From an uncultured Acetatifactor sp. (GTDB taxonomy: Bacteria > Bacillota > Clostridia > Lachnospirales > Lachnospiraceae), in the NCBI GenBank assembly GCA_910586835.1, contig CAJUJU010000006.1:1-64000 (forward strand): a stretch of DNA of 64,000 nucleotides, written 5' to 3'. The translations under genes were made by a program, and so were the position numbers. This document shows, one piece after another, positions 49,924 to 58,288 of the stretch. Each line of letters begins with the position of its first letter. Position 1 is the stretch's first letter. The notes beneath the pieces were generated by a model. It was not told the origin of the DNA, ran no database searches, and saw only the letters and a program-made list of their open reading frames with translations.

Positions 49924-50703
49924 TCAGCCCCTCCACCAATAATCCAGCTCCGGGTACAGCTCCGCCGCCTCATGGCTGTCTTTTACCACATGCTCCTGTT
50001 CCAGCTTTCCGTTCACATAATGATACAGATGAAGGGTATCAATACTGTCCGGGCCAAAGTCAGCGCTCAAATGAAGCATCTGTGTCAACAGATATTCTCC
50101 GTCCACTATGGTATATTCCTCCACATATTCATCAAGGGCACCGCTCTGATACCGCTTGATTACCCTGTGCCCTTCCCGGTCAAACTCTGTCTGCAGCTTC
50201 GGAAAGGACTCCATCACCTCAAACGCTTCGGTCTGCGGATTCCACACAAGTCCCACAAAGCATCCCCAGGAACCGCCGCTGCCGTATGCGCTCCCCGTCT
50301 GAACCCTCAGATCATTGTATCCGTCAAAATTGATATCTTCCCGTTCCAGGGCGTAAGAATCGTAGCCCATGTTATTAGATTCCGGCATAACCAGCTCCAG
50401 CCTCTGGGAGATCGGCTTTCCCTCCCACCTGCCCTCTATTTCCACCGTAAACAGCTTATCCGAAAGGGTCTCGTCCCACTCGGGAAACAGAAAAGTGGAG
50501 GTGATGGTACAATCCTCAAATTCGTCCGTCACCCATCCCTCCCTGACAACAGGGGAAAGGTCTTCCGTCTGCTCTACAACCTCCGCTTCCTGAAAATCAG
50601 AAAAGGACTGACGCTCTGCCTTTTGGGCCGGCTCCCCGCCGCAGCCGGTCATAATAAGCAAGATTGTCAGTCCTTCCAGGATCTGTTTTACACCTTTTTT
50701 CAT
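49924..50703 (-). CDS. Lipoprotein with XAC2610-like domain, unknown function
   Basis: A 259-residue lipoprotein. The signal MKKGVKQILEGLTILLIMTG ends at a lipobox (TGCGGEP). The middle carries EDINFDGYNDLRVQTGSAYG and FVGLVWNPQTEAFEV, the repeat-like pattern of XAC2610-related proteins (beta-propeller-like, function unknown). ATG 50703 is chosen; the GGAGG is 12 bases upstream, longer than usual. It follows the TldD pair on the same strand. Confidence 0.75.
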   Translation of the reverse strand: MKKGVKQILEGLTILLIMTGCGGEPAQKAERQSFSDFQEAEVVEQTEDLSPVVREGWVTDEFEDCTITSTFLFPEWDETLSDKLFTVEIEGRWEGKPISQRLELVMPESNNMGYDSYALEREDINFDGYNDLRVQTGSAYGSGGSWGCFVGLVWNPQTEAFEVMESFPKLQTEFDREGHRVIKRYQSGALDEYVEEYTIVDGEYLLTQMLHLSADFGPDSIDTLHLYHYVNGKLEQEHVVKDSHEAAELYPELDYWWRG

Positions 50704-50780
50704 AATGCCCCCGTTCCTCCACAGCTCTGGCAATTCACTGTTTCAGAATGCCACAGAGAGGCATCAAATCTGCATACAAA

Positions 50781-52124
50781 TTATTGTCCTGCAACCGTCA
50801 TATCCCGTACCAGCACGGAGGGAGATCCGCACTTTCCGCCCATGCCTCTGATAAACTTCAGGTCGTCCCCGATCCGGTCAATCTCCTTCAGCAATGTAAA
50901 GAAGTTACCCGAGACAGTAATGTTCTTCACCGGTTTTGTCTTCCTGCCGTCCTCCACGCAAAAGCCTTCCGCCAAAAGGGAAAAGTCTCCCGTGACAGGA
51001 TTTGCGCCCGCGTGCAGGCCGGACACGCCCTTGATACAGATACCGTTTCCCGCCGCAGCCAGAAGCTCTTCCTCCGTTCCTTCCACCGGCTTCAGATAGA
51101 AGGTGAAGGGACCCACTCCCACAGTGGAGGCATAGGACGCCTTCTGACCGTTGCCCGTAGATTTCACACCTGCCTTTGCCGCAGTGCTCAGGTTGTGGAG
51201 CAGGGTCTTCAGCACGCCTTCCTCGATGACATTCTTTTCAAAGGCAGCCACGCCCTCTCCGTCAAAGGTTCTCTTCACAAGACTCTCCGGATGCATGGGA
51301 TCATCGACCAGCGTCACCATATCCGCAGCAATCTTTTCTCCTTCTTTCCCCTGCAGCAGGGACATTCCCTTCTGAGCCGCCTCTGCGGAGAACACGGAAG
51401 AATAGGTGGCCAAAAGCTGGGCAAAGGCACGTCCCGTAAAGACCACATGATATTTTCCGCTGGGAACACTGTCCGCGCCGATGGCGGATACTGCGTCCTC
51501 CACTGCCTTCCGGGCAACTTCCTTCAAGTCAAAGTCTCCCAGCCTTCCGTCCCTGTCCTCGCTGCCGTCATACATTTCTTCACCGTCATGTATCAGGGCC
51601 AGCCCCATGCAGAGCGTGTAGGCAGCCCTGTCCTCCAGATCAAGCCCTCTGGAATTGTAAAGGGCATAAGTATTCCTGCCGTAGGCCATATAGCTCTGTG
51701 TACCGTCCGCCACCCGGGAATCAACGGCATACAGCTCCTTCTGAAGCGCAAGAGCCGCCTCTGTCAGCTCTCCACCGGAGGGCTCCTCCATCCTGTCCTC
51801 CGACAGCGTCGCATAGCTGTCTCCCTTCCCGTGGATAAAGGATTCCGTCTCGCTCTCGATGGATTTTGCGTTCTCCAGCGCCCGAACCACCAGCGACCTG
51901 GCCTCTTCCGGCGTCAGGTTTTCCGTGGAGGCATAGCCCGCTTTCCCGTCCCTGATGCAGCGGTAGCAGACCCCCAGTCCGCTGTCCGTGCTGTATTCCT
52001 TAATCTCTTCTTTGTAGATCTCCACAGAGGTGGAATTACTCTCCGTGAAATAGAGCTCATAGTCCGCAACCTGCATTTCCGCAGAAATGCCGATCACAGC
52101 CTCCTTAAATTCCTGATATGTCAT
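50781..52124 (-). CDS. PmbA/TldE-type metalloprotease subunit
   Basis: A 447-residue partner of TldD. TldD/PmbA (TldE) form a heterodimer that cleaves unfolded leader peptides in peptide antibiotic maturation. This subunit lacks the HExxH motif. Sequence marks: DYELYFTESNSTSVEIYKEE, NARGLDLEDR-like NSRGLDLEDRAAYTLCMGLA, RTFDGEGVAAFEKNVIEEGV, and GISGLHAGANPVTGDFS-like GVSGLHAGANPVTGDFSL. The ATG at 52124 has AAAGG upstream. It is 63 bases after the TldD gene, forming an operon. Confidence 0.92.
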   Translation of the reverse strand: MTYQEFKEAVIGISAEMQVADYELYFTESNSTSVEIYKEEIKEYSTDSGLGVCYRCIRDGKAGYASTENLTPEEARSLVVRALENAKSIESETESFIHGKGDSYATLSEDRMEEPSGGELTEAALALQKELYAVDSRVADGTQSYMAYGRNTYALYNSRGLDLEDRAAYTLCMGLALIHDGEEMYDGSEDRDGRLGDFDLKEVARKAVEDAVSAIGADSVPSGKYHVVFTGRAFAQLLATYSSVFSAEAAQKGMSLLQGKEGEKIAADMVTLVDDPMHPESLVKRTFDGEGVAAFEKNVIEEGVLKTLLHNLSTAAKAGVKSTGNGQKASYASTVGVGPFTFYLKPVEGTEEELLAAAGNGICIKGVSGLHAGANPVTGDFSLLAEGFCVEDGRKTKPVKNITVSGNFFTLLKEIDRIGDDLKFIRGMGGKCGSPSVLVRDMTVAGQ

Positions 52125-52187
52125 ATTGATAACCACGCCTTTCTCTGTGATAAATGTCAACGAATTTCGAAGAAACCTATCTTCCGG

Positions 52188-53567
52188 TCAGCGGCCTCCC
52201 ACCGTGATGGAGGACACACGAACCAGAGGCTGCCCCACATCCGTGGGAATGCTTCCGGAGGAAGCGCCGCACATTCCCTGCGCCCTGGCCACATTCTTTC
52301 CCACCATGTCAATATTCATAAGCACCTCCGAGCCCTTGCCCACAAGGCTGGCGCCCCGAACCGGCTCACAGATTTTACCGTTTCTGATCACATAACCCTC
52401 CCGGACGGAAAAATTAAACTGTCCGGTGACGGGATTTACGGATCCGCCGCCCATATCCTTCGCATACAGGCCGTACTCTATGGACGCAATGATGTCTTCA
52501 TCCCTGTCTTCTCCGGCAGCAATGTAGGTATTGGTCATCCTAGAGGTAGGTATGTACTCATAGCTCTGACGCCTGGAGCTTCCGGTGGATTCCATTCCCA
52601 TCCGCCTGCCGTTCAGCTTGTCAACCATGTAGGTCTTCAAGATACCTCTGTCAATCAGAACCTTCCTCTGAGCGGGGGTTCCCTCGTCGTCGATATTCAC
52701 GGATCCCCATGCGTTGGGAATGGTGCCGTCGTCGATGGCCGTAACCTTTGGATTTGCAATCTGCTGCCCCAGCTTACCGCAGAACTGAGACTGCCCCAGC
52801 GCCACGCCGGAGGCTTCCAGAGAATGTCCACAGGCCTCGTGGAAAATCACGCCGCCAAAGCCGTTTTCGATGGCCACCGGCATCACGCCTGCGTCAATAT
52901 AACCCGCATGGAGCATAGTGACTGCCTGCTTTGCTGCCTTCCGCCCCAGCTCCCCGGGATCAAATTCCTCAAAAAGCTCCAGGCCCTTTCTGGCCCCGGG
53001 AGCTACACCCCCTGTCTGATTCTCGTTTCCGTCGCTGGCAATGGCGGAGATATTTACTCTGGTCCGAATCTGTCTGTCCGTGGCAAAAAGCCCCTCGCTG
53101 GTGGCGATCAGTATCTTATGATCCACCTCCAGAAAGCTCCCTGTCACCTGGGAGATCTCCTGACTGTACTCCTTTGCGGCGATACATGCCTCCCTGACAT
53201 AATCAATCTTGGTCGCGTTCTCCACGCTGGCAGGAACGATTCTGATGGGATGAATATCTCCGAAAATACGCTCTCTTAAAGCCACATCCCCATGCTCGGG
53301 CACGCCCTGAAGCGCCTCAGCCACCCTGGCCGCGCAGGAGAGCACCGCAGCCGCATCCAGCGAGGAAGCCGAGCCGGCAACACATCTTGTGCCCTTGAAA
53401 ATACGGATCCCCACCCCGGAGATCACCGCGTCCGCAATCTTGTCTACCTTTGCGGAGACAAGACTGATTGTCTTCTGCTCCGTGTGCTCCGCATACACCT
53501 CCGCATAGTCGGCACCTGTGGAGAGAGCCTTGATAAGCGCCTCTCTGATAACCTGCTGTGTTAACAT
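52188..53567 (-). CDS. tldD: TldD-type zinc metalloprotease
   Basis: A 459-residue catalytic partner, with the zinc site HEACGHSLEA (HExxxH) in GFGGVIFHEACGHSLEASGV and the third ligand expected in the C-terminal half, FNFSVREGYVIRNGKICEP and MCGASSGSIPTDVGQP. AAGGAGG is 5 bases before the ATG at 53567. With the PmbA-type gene it forms the usual Tld pair. No RiPP precursor or microcin gene is adjacent in the window, so it is probably the housekeeping pair. Confidence 0.94.
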   Translation of the reverse strand: MLTQQVIREALIKALSTGADYAEVYAEHTEQKTISLVSAKVDKIADAVISGVGIRIFKGTRCVAGSASSLDAAAVLSCAARVAEALQGVPEHGDVALRERIFGDIHPIRIVPASVENATKIDYVREACIAAKEYSQEISQVTGSFLEVDHKILIATSEGLFATDRQIRTRVNISAIASDGNENQTGGVAPGARKGLELFEEFDPGELGRKAAKQAVTMLHAGYIDAGVMPVAIENGFGGVIFHEACGHSLEASGVALGQSQFCGKLGQQIANPKVTAIDDGTIPNAWGSVNIDDEGTPAQRKVLIDRGILKTYMVDKLNGRRMGMESTGSSRRQSYEYIPTSRMTNTYIAAGEDRDEDIIASIEYGLYAKDMGGGSVNPVTGQFNFSVREGYVIRNGKICEPVRGASLVGKGSEVLMNIDMVGKNVARAQGMCGASSGSIPTDVGQPLVRVSSITVGGR

Positions 53568-53603
53568 AAAAACCTCCTTGTATCTATTCATTTTCTACTG
53601 ATT

Positions 53604-54656
53604 CTACTGAAAGGTAATCCATTTCCCAATTACCGGAATCTTGCCGACGATCCATCCCGCCAACATGCCGACTGCAAAAATTCCAATTGTCATAATCGGT
53701 ATGGACAAAACCACCGGATATGCAGTGACCTTTATACCGACAAGCCCCAGCTTTTCCAATAAAAACGGATGAACCATATATACAAAAAACGTACAACCGG
53801 CCATTACAGGCACCCACTTTGCCCGTGTGAACCGTGACGGTACGGCAGCATACTTAAAAAAGACAAATGTCGCAATGCTCAACAACAGCACGTTTATGTT
53901 GCTGGGACTAAACCACCTGTCATCATAGCTCTGCGTTGCCCTGCAATCCTGCAAGGTTTTTAAAATCGTAAATACAATGGAACCGGCGCCCAATACATAT
54001 AAAACGCCTCTGCACCACTTCGGGATATCAACCTTCTGCAAAAAATACCCTCCCAGGAAATATCCGATAAAGCCTGTAAAAAGATACAAATGCATGGAGG
54101 AAACTACTGCAATAATCATTTCGCCACCCAAATATGGCAGTACCGTATTCACAAAAAACCGAACTACCACCCAAAGCAGCAGGAAATAGCCTGTCAACCT
54201 GATATCTTCACAGATCTTACGCAGTATGGGAAGCAGCAAATAAAATCCGAGCAGATCCATCAGAAACCACATATGGCCATGTCCTCTGATCAGACGCACC
54301 AGCGCCGAAGACCACATCTCCCCGGTGACGCTGTCCCATCCAGACAAAACTCCGTTATAAATTACGCTCTGAAACGCATAAAAAAGAGACCACACGAAAA
54401 ATCCAACAATCAGTTTTCCGATTCTGGCGCCCCATTTTTTCATTGACAATTCTTTTTGAGGATCCAGCAAAAACAATCCGCTCAACATAAAGAAAACCGG
54501 CACACCAAATCGGGTAAAACTGTTGTAGATTGTCATCACCGTAAAATCAGTGCTGTTTATATCCACAACGTACCAGTGCCCATTAGAAACATGCAGCAGC
54601 ACCACTGCAAAACACGCTGTGATACGCAGCAGATCATACCTTATTTCCCTTTTCAT
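53604..54656 (-). CDS. Acyltransferase family 3 membrane protein
   Basis: A 350-residue membrane acyltransferase with about ten hydrophobic segments. It opens RYDLLRITACFAVVLLHVSN (the conserved R-x10-H of acyltransferase 3) followed by FTRFGVPVFFMLSGLFLLDP, and ends with FFVYMVHPFLLEK. These enzymes transfer acyl groups (often O-acetyl) from CoA onto sugars or lipids of the surface. GAGGTG lies 5 bases before the ATG. The gene is more AT-rich than its neighbours and has no partner genes, suggesting acquisition by transfer. Confidence 0.85.
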   Translation of the reverse strand: MKREIRYDLLRITACFAVVLLHVSNGHWYVVDINSTDFTVMTIYNSFTRFGVPVFFMLSGLFLLDPQKELSMKKWGARIGKLIVGFFVWSLFYAFQSVIYNGVLSGWDSVTGEMWSSALVRLIRGHGHMWFLMDLLGFYLLLPILRKICEDIRLTGYFLLLWVVVRFFVNTVLPYLGGEMIIAVVSSMHLYLFTGFIGYFLGGYFLQKVDIPKWCRGVLYVLGAGSIVFTILKTLQDCRATQSYDDRWFSPSNINVLLLSIATFVFFKYAAVPSRFTRAKWVPVMAGCTFFVYMVHPFLLEKLGLVGIKVTAYPVVLSIPIMTIGIFAVGMLAGWIVGKIPVIGKWITFQ

Positions 54657-54702
54657 ATTTCACCTCGCAACCGTAATAAAGCAACCGTACATAAAACATC
54701 AA

Positions 54703-54740
54703 ACAGCCTCCTGACGAATACAATTACGTCAGGAGGCTGT
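54703..54740 (-). terminator. Terminator of pnp
   Basis: A perfect 14-bp stem (54703-54716 with 54727-54740) beginning 3 bases after the pnp stop codon, with a T-rich tail on the minus strand. Confidence 0.92.
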
Positions 54741-54743
54741 CAA

Positions 54744-56834
54744 TTACTGCTGTGCCACGTCCTTCATGGAGAAGCTGATTCTGCCCATCTTGTCCTTGCC
54801 GAGGCAAACCACAGTCACCACATCTCCAAGCGTCAGAACATCCTCCACACGATTGATTCTCTCCTTCGCAATCTTGGAAATGTGAACCATTCCCTCCTTG
54901 CCGGGAGCAAACTCTATAAACGCGCCGAACTCCTTAATGCTGACCACCTTGCCCTTGAAGATCTGGCCTTCCGCAAAGTCCGTGACGATCATCTTTACCA
55001 TCTCCACGGCCTTATCCATCATCTCCTTGTCGGTACCGCATACGGACACGTTCCCGTCGTCCGTGATGTCGATCTTCACGCCGGTGCGGGCAATGATCTC
55101 ATTGATGGTCTTTCCTCTCTGGCCCACCACATCCCCGATCTTCTCAGGATCAATCTGGATGGAAATGATCTTGGGCGCATAAGGGCCCACCTCCGGTCTG
55201 GGCGCGGAAATCGCAGGCTTCATACAGGTTTCCATAATGTAAAGCCTTGCGTCGCGGCATCTCTCAATGGCACCTTCCACAATAGGCCTTGTAAGACCAT
55301 GAATCTTGATATCCATCTGAATGGCCGTAATACCGTCCGCAGTACCCGTCACCTTGAAATCCATATCACCGAAAAAGTCTTCCAACCCCTGAATATCGGT
55401 GAGCAGTACAAAATCGTCGTCTGTCTCCCCGGTGACAAGACCGCAGGAAATACCGGCAACCATCTTCCTGATGGGTACACCTGCCGCCATCAGAGACATG
55501 CAGGATGCACAGGTGGAGGCCATGGAGGTAGAACCGTTGGACTCAAAAGTCTCGGACACGGTACGGATTGCATAAGGAAAATCCTCCTCGCTGGGAAGCA
55601 CGGGGATCAGCGCCCTCTCGGCCAGCGCGCCGTGGCCGATCTCACGTCTTCCGGGTCCTCTGGAAGGCTTTGTCTCGCCCACAGAGTAGGAAGGGAAGTT
55701 GTAGTGATGCATATATCTCTTGCTGACCTCGTTCTCGTCCAGCCCATCCAGCCTCTGCTGCTCGGAGAGCGGCGCCAGGGTACATACGTTGCAGATCTGT
55801 GTCTGTCCGCGGGTAAACATGGCGGAACCGTGTACTCTGGGAATGATATCCACCTCAGCAGCCAGTGGACGGATCTGGGTGATCTCACGCCCGTCGGGAC
55901 GCTTGTGATCCTTCAGAATCATCTTACGAACGGTCTTCTTCTCATACTGATAAACGGCCTCGCCAAGGATGGGCAGCCACTCCTCCTTCTCTGCGAAGGC
56001 CTGCTCCAGCTTTTCCGTAATGACGCGGATATTCTCCTCCCGGGTCTGCTTGTCATCCGTAAATACCGCCGTCTCCATCTCCTCGGGCGGCACCAGCCTC
56101 TTTATCTCGTCGAACATTTCCTGGGGGATGGCACAGCTGGTGTACTCATGCTTCTTTTTGCCGCACTCCGCAACAATCCTGTCGATGAAGGCGATGATGG
56201 TCTGATTGACTTCATGAGCCTTGTAGATGGCCTCCAGCATCTTCTCCTCAGGCACCTCGTTGGCGCCCGCCTCGATCATGATGACCTTTTCTCTGGTGGA
56301 TGCCACGGTCAGGTTCAGATCGCCCACCTTCCACTGCTCCTGGGAGGGGTTGAGAACGAGCTCGCCGTCGATCATGCCCACCTGGGTCATGGCGCAGGGG
56401 CCGTCAAAGGGAATATCCGAAATACAGGTTGCAACAGCGGCGCCGATCATTGCCACCAGCTCGGGACGGCATTCGGGATCAACGCTCATAACCATATTGT
56501 TCAGCGTCACATCATTGCGGTAATCCTTGGGAAACAGAGGACGCATGGGCCTGTCGATAACACGGCTGGTGAGAATGGCGTTCTCGCTGGCCTTTCCCTC
56601 GCGCTTGTTAAAGCCTCCGGGAATTTTTCCCACCGCATACATCTTCTCCTCATATTCCACGCTGAGCGGGAAAAAGTCGATTCCCTCCCTGGGCTTCTCC
56701 GAGGCGGTGGCAGTACAGAGCACCACCGTATCGCCATAGTGCATGAATGCACATCCGTTTGCCTGCTTGCCCACACGGCCGATATCCACCTTCAGGGTAC
56801 GCCCTGCAAGCTCCAATTCATAAGTTTTGTACAT
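54744..56834 (-). CDS. pnp: Polyribonucleotide nucleotidyltransferase
   Basis: A 696-residue PNPase, the phosphorolytic 3'-5' exonuclease and RNA tailing enzyme. Two RNase PH domains are seen: GDTVVLCTATASEKPREGID in the first, and DGREITQIRPLAAEVDIIPR, GSAMFTRGQTQICNVCTLAP and FNFPSYSVGE-like YNFPSYSVGETKPSRGPGRR in the second, with the catalytic Asp in KVTGTADGITAIQMDIK. A KH domain (IGDVVGQRGKTINEI) and an S1 domain (FKGKVVSIKEFGAFIEFAPG) close the protein. GAGG precedes the ATG. rpsO lies upstream in the usual order. Confidence 0.97.
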   Translation of the reverse strand: MYKTYELELAGRTLKVDIGRVGKQANGCAFMHYGDTVVLCTATASEKPREGIDFFPLSVEYEEKMYAVGKIPGGFNKREGKASENAILTSRVIDRPMRPLFPKDYRNDVTLNNMVMSVDPECRPELVAMIGAAVATCISDIPFDGPCAMTQVGMIDGELVLNPSQEQWKVGDLNLTVASTREKVIMIEAGANEVPEEKMLEAIYKAHEVNQTIIAFIDRIVAECGKKKHEYTSCAIPQEMFDEIKRLVPPEEMETAVFTDDKQTREENIRVITEKLEQAFAEKEEWLPILGEAVYQYEKKTVRKMILKDHKRPDGREITQIRPLAAEVDIIPRVHGSAMFTRGQTQICNVCTLAPLSEQQRLDGLDENEVSKRYMHHYNFPSYSVGETKPSRGPGRREIGHGALAERALIPVLPSEEDFPYAIRTVSETFESNGSTSMASTCASCMSLMAAGVPIRKMVAGISCGLVTGETDDDFVLLTDIQGLEDFFGDMDFKVTGTADGITAIQMDIKIHGLTRPIVEGAIERCRDARLYIMETCMKPAISAPRPEVGPYAPKIISIQIDPEKIGDVVGQRGKTINEIIARTGVKIDITDDGNVSVCGTDKEMMDKAVEMVKMIVTDFAEGQIFKGKVVSIKEFGAFIEFAPGKEGMVHISKIAKERINRVEDVLTLGDVVTVVCLGKDKMGRISFSMKDVAQQ

Positions 56835-56942
56835 AGTATCCTCATTTCTGCGCTGTCACACTGGCCTGTCCGTCTCCGGACTTCAGCACCCCGGCAGCTC
56901 TGCGGCAGACAGCGCTTGTCCGCAAAGCGCCTCCGGCGGCGC

Positions 56943-57045
56943 AAACCTTTATGTTGAGGAACAGAAGACACCGAAACTACTGAAAAACACATGTCAGGCA
57001 TATATTTTTCAGTGGTCTCGGGGCTTTCTTCTGTTCCAAAGGTTT
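56943..57045 (-). promoter_or_regulatory. Long imperfect hairpin in the pnp leader
   Basis: Arms at 56943-56986 and 57005-57045 pair over about 35 of 41 positions, including AACCTTT, GGAACAGAAGA and ACTGAAAAA blocks, with an 18-base loop. It occupies the rpsO-pnp interval after the rpsO terminator. In E. coli a comparable leader stem is cut by RNase III and lets PNPase repress its own mRNA; a similar role here is inferred. The rest of 56835-57187 shows only the terminator at 57073 and a short GC hairpin near 56900. Confidence 0.6.
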
Positions 57046-57072
57046 CTCCTTATCAACTTTCCTTGCACTAAA

Positions 57073-57105
57073 AGCGGAAGCGCCGCAATACGGCCGCCTT
57101 CCGCT
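57073..57105 (-). terminator. Terminator of rpsO
   Basis: An 8-bp GC-rich stem (57073-57080 with 57098-57105) followed by TTTTAG on the minus strand, about 80 bases after the rpsO stop. The T-run is short, so read-through into pnp is plausible. Confidence 0.6.
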
Positions 57106-57187
57106 CTCATTACCACTTCTGACTTCTGTGACTGCTTCACACATACATGGCTCTGCAGCCGCTTTCTGTCAAGAATATGGTTCAGAT

Positions 57188-57454
57188 TTACTTTCTCAGA
57201 CCAAGTCTCTCAATCAGCGCACGATATCTCTCAATGTCCTTCTTCTTCAGATAGTCGAGAAGTCCGCGCCTCTGTCCTACCATCTTCAGCATACCGCGGC
57301 GGGAGTGATGATCCTTGGGATTGTCCTTCAGATGATCCGTGAGCTCCTGAATCCTTGCGGTCAGAACTGCCACCTGTACCTCAGGGGAACCGGTGTCGCC
57401 GGGCGTCCTTGCATACTCGTTCATGATTGCTGTTTTCTTTTCTTTGGAAATCAT
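57188..57454 (-). CDS. rpsO: Small ribosomal subunit protein uS15
   Basis: An 88-residue ribosomal protein that binds 16S rRNA helices 20 and 22. The sequence is standard: ISKEKKTAIMNEYARTPGDT, SPEVQVAVLTARIQELTDHL, HHSRRGMLKMVGQRRGLLDY and ERYRALIERLGLR. The ATG at 57454 gives the family length and has GGAGG 7 bases upstream. It precedes pnp, as in many bacteria. Confidence 0.98.
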   Translation of the reverse strand: MISKEKKTAIMNEYARTPGDTGSPEVQVAVLTARIQELTDHLKDNPKDHHSRRGMLKMVGQRRGLLDYLKKKDIERYRALIERLGLRK

Positions 57455-57549
57455 TTTTCTTCCTCCATATAAATATTTTTGAAACCACCTGGCACCAAGC
57501 AGCGGTTGGAGCATCCGACCACTGAGCGCCGGCTGAATCATACCATCCC

Positions 57550-57578
57550 ATATTAGCATAGAATCCGGAAATTGTAAA
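57550..57578 (-). promoter_or_regulatory. Promoter of rpsO
   Basis: TTTACA-N17-TAATAT on the minus strand, about 95 bases before the ATG. The spacer shares a 15-mer with the glyA promoter. Confidence 0.5.
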
Positions 57579-57601
57579 TGATTTTCTTATGTTTCCGTAT
57601 C

Positions 57602-57629
57602 TTGCATTTTTTACATGGTATGATATAAT
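57602..57629 (+). promoter_or_regulatory. Promoter of the small membrane protein gene
   Basis: TTGCAT-N16-TATAAT on the plus strand, about 33 bases before the ATG at 57663. Confidence 0.6.
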
Positions 57630-57662
57630 GTGAGTATATTCTTATTGAAGGAGGAAATGTAA

Positions 57663-58220
57663 ATGGAAAATTTACAAGAGGCAAAGGCCGGTCTGAAAAA
57701 GATGTTCATTGCGCAGGTCGGCAGCGTTGCCTGTGTGGTTCTGATGTTGATTCCCATTGTCAACCTCATAGCGGCACTGGCAACATTGGTATTTCTGGTA
57801 CTCAGCATTGTGGGACTGTACCAGGCAGGAAAGGATATCGAGGGTTGTAAGACAGCCTTCATGCTGACCATCGCAAACCTGGTGGTCAACGTCCTGAAGA
57901 CCGTATTCGGCGCGGGCATCCTGGGGATCATCCTCAACCTGGCTCAAATCGTAATCGCTCTGGCAATTATCTACTTTGTATGCACCTCTGTCTCAGAGGT
58001 CATGACCAAGATCGGCTCTTCCGATGTGGCAAAGACCGGACACACCGTTTGGATGATCAATCTGATCTGCAGCGCTGCAACCGCTGTGATCACTGTTCTT
58101 GCAGTGATCCCCGTACTGAACGTTATCGCAGGCTTCGCCGGCTACATAGTGGCTCTGGTTTCCCTGGTAGGTTCCGTTCTCTACATGCTCTTCCTGTACA
58201 AGAGCTCCAACGCTATCTAA
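57663..58220 (+). CDS. Small multi-pass membrane protein of unknown function
   Basis: A 185-residue protein with four or five hydrophobic segments (about residues 20-55, 66-90, 95-115, 130-155 and 158-180), low in charge, with the opening MENLQEAKAGLKKMFIAQVG. No enzyme motif is visible and no family recognised. GGAGG lies 8 bases before the ATG. It is monocistronic with its own promoter and terminator. Confidence 0.78.
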   Translation: MENLQEAKAGLKKMFIAQVGSVACVVLMLIPIVNLIAALATLVFLVLSIVGLYQAGKDIEGCKTAFMLTIANLVVNVLKTVFGAGILGIILNLAQIVIALAIIYFVCTSVSEVMTKIGSSDVAKTGHTVWMINLICSAATAVITVLAVIPVLNVIAGFAGYIVALVSLVGSVLYMLFLYKSSNAI

Positions 58221-58243
58221 GGAAACATTGATTTCCTTTAAAA

Positions 58244-58277
58244 AGAACCGTCGCACCAAAGGTGCGGCGGTTTCTTT
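58244..58277. terminator. Bidirectional terminator
   Basis: A 12-bp stem with one G:U pair around an AAA loop (58246-58257 with 58261-58272), T-rich on both exits. It serves the plus-strand membrane protein and the convergent hydrolase gene. Confidence 0.85.
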
Positions 58278-58288
58278 ATGCTCTTTAT

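Noticed and set aside
50748..53279. Long open frame on the plus strand, 843 codons
   Set aside because: Antisense to the TldD/PmbA pair, whose motifs and ribosome sites are clear.
54456..56957. Long open frame on the plus strand, 833 codons
   Set aside because: Antisense to pnp and the acyltransferase gene; composition is that of a shadow frame.
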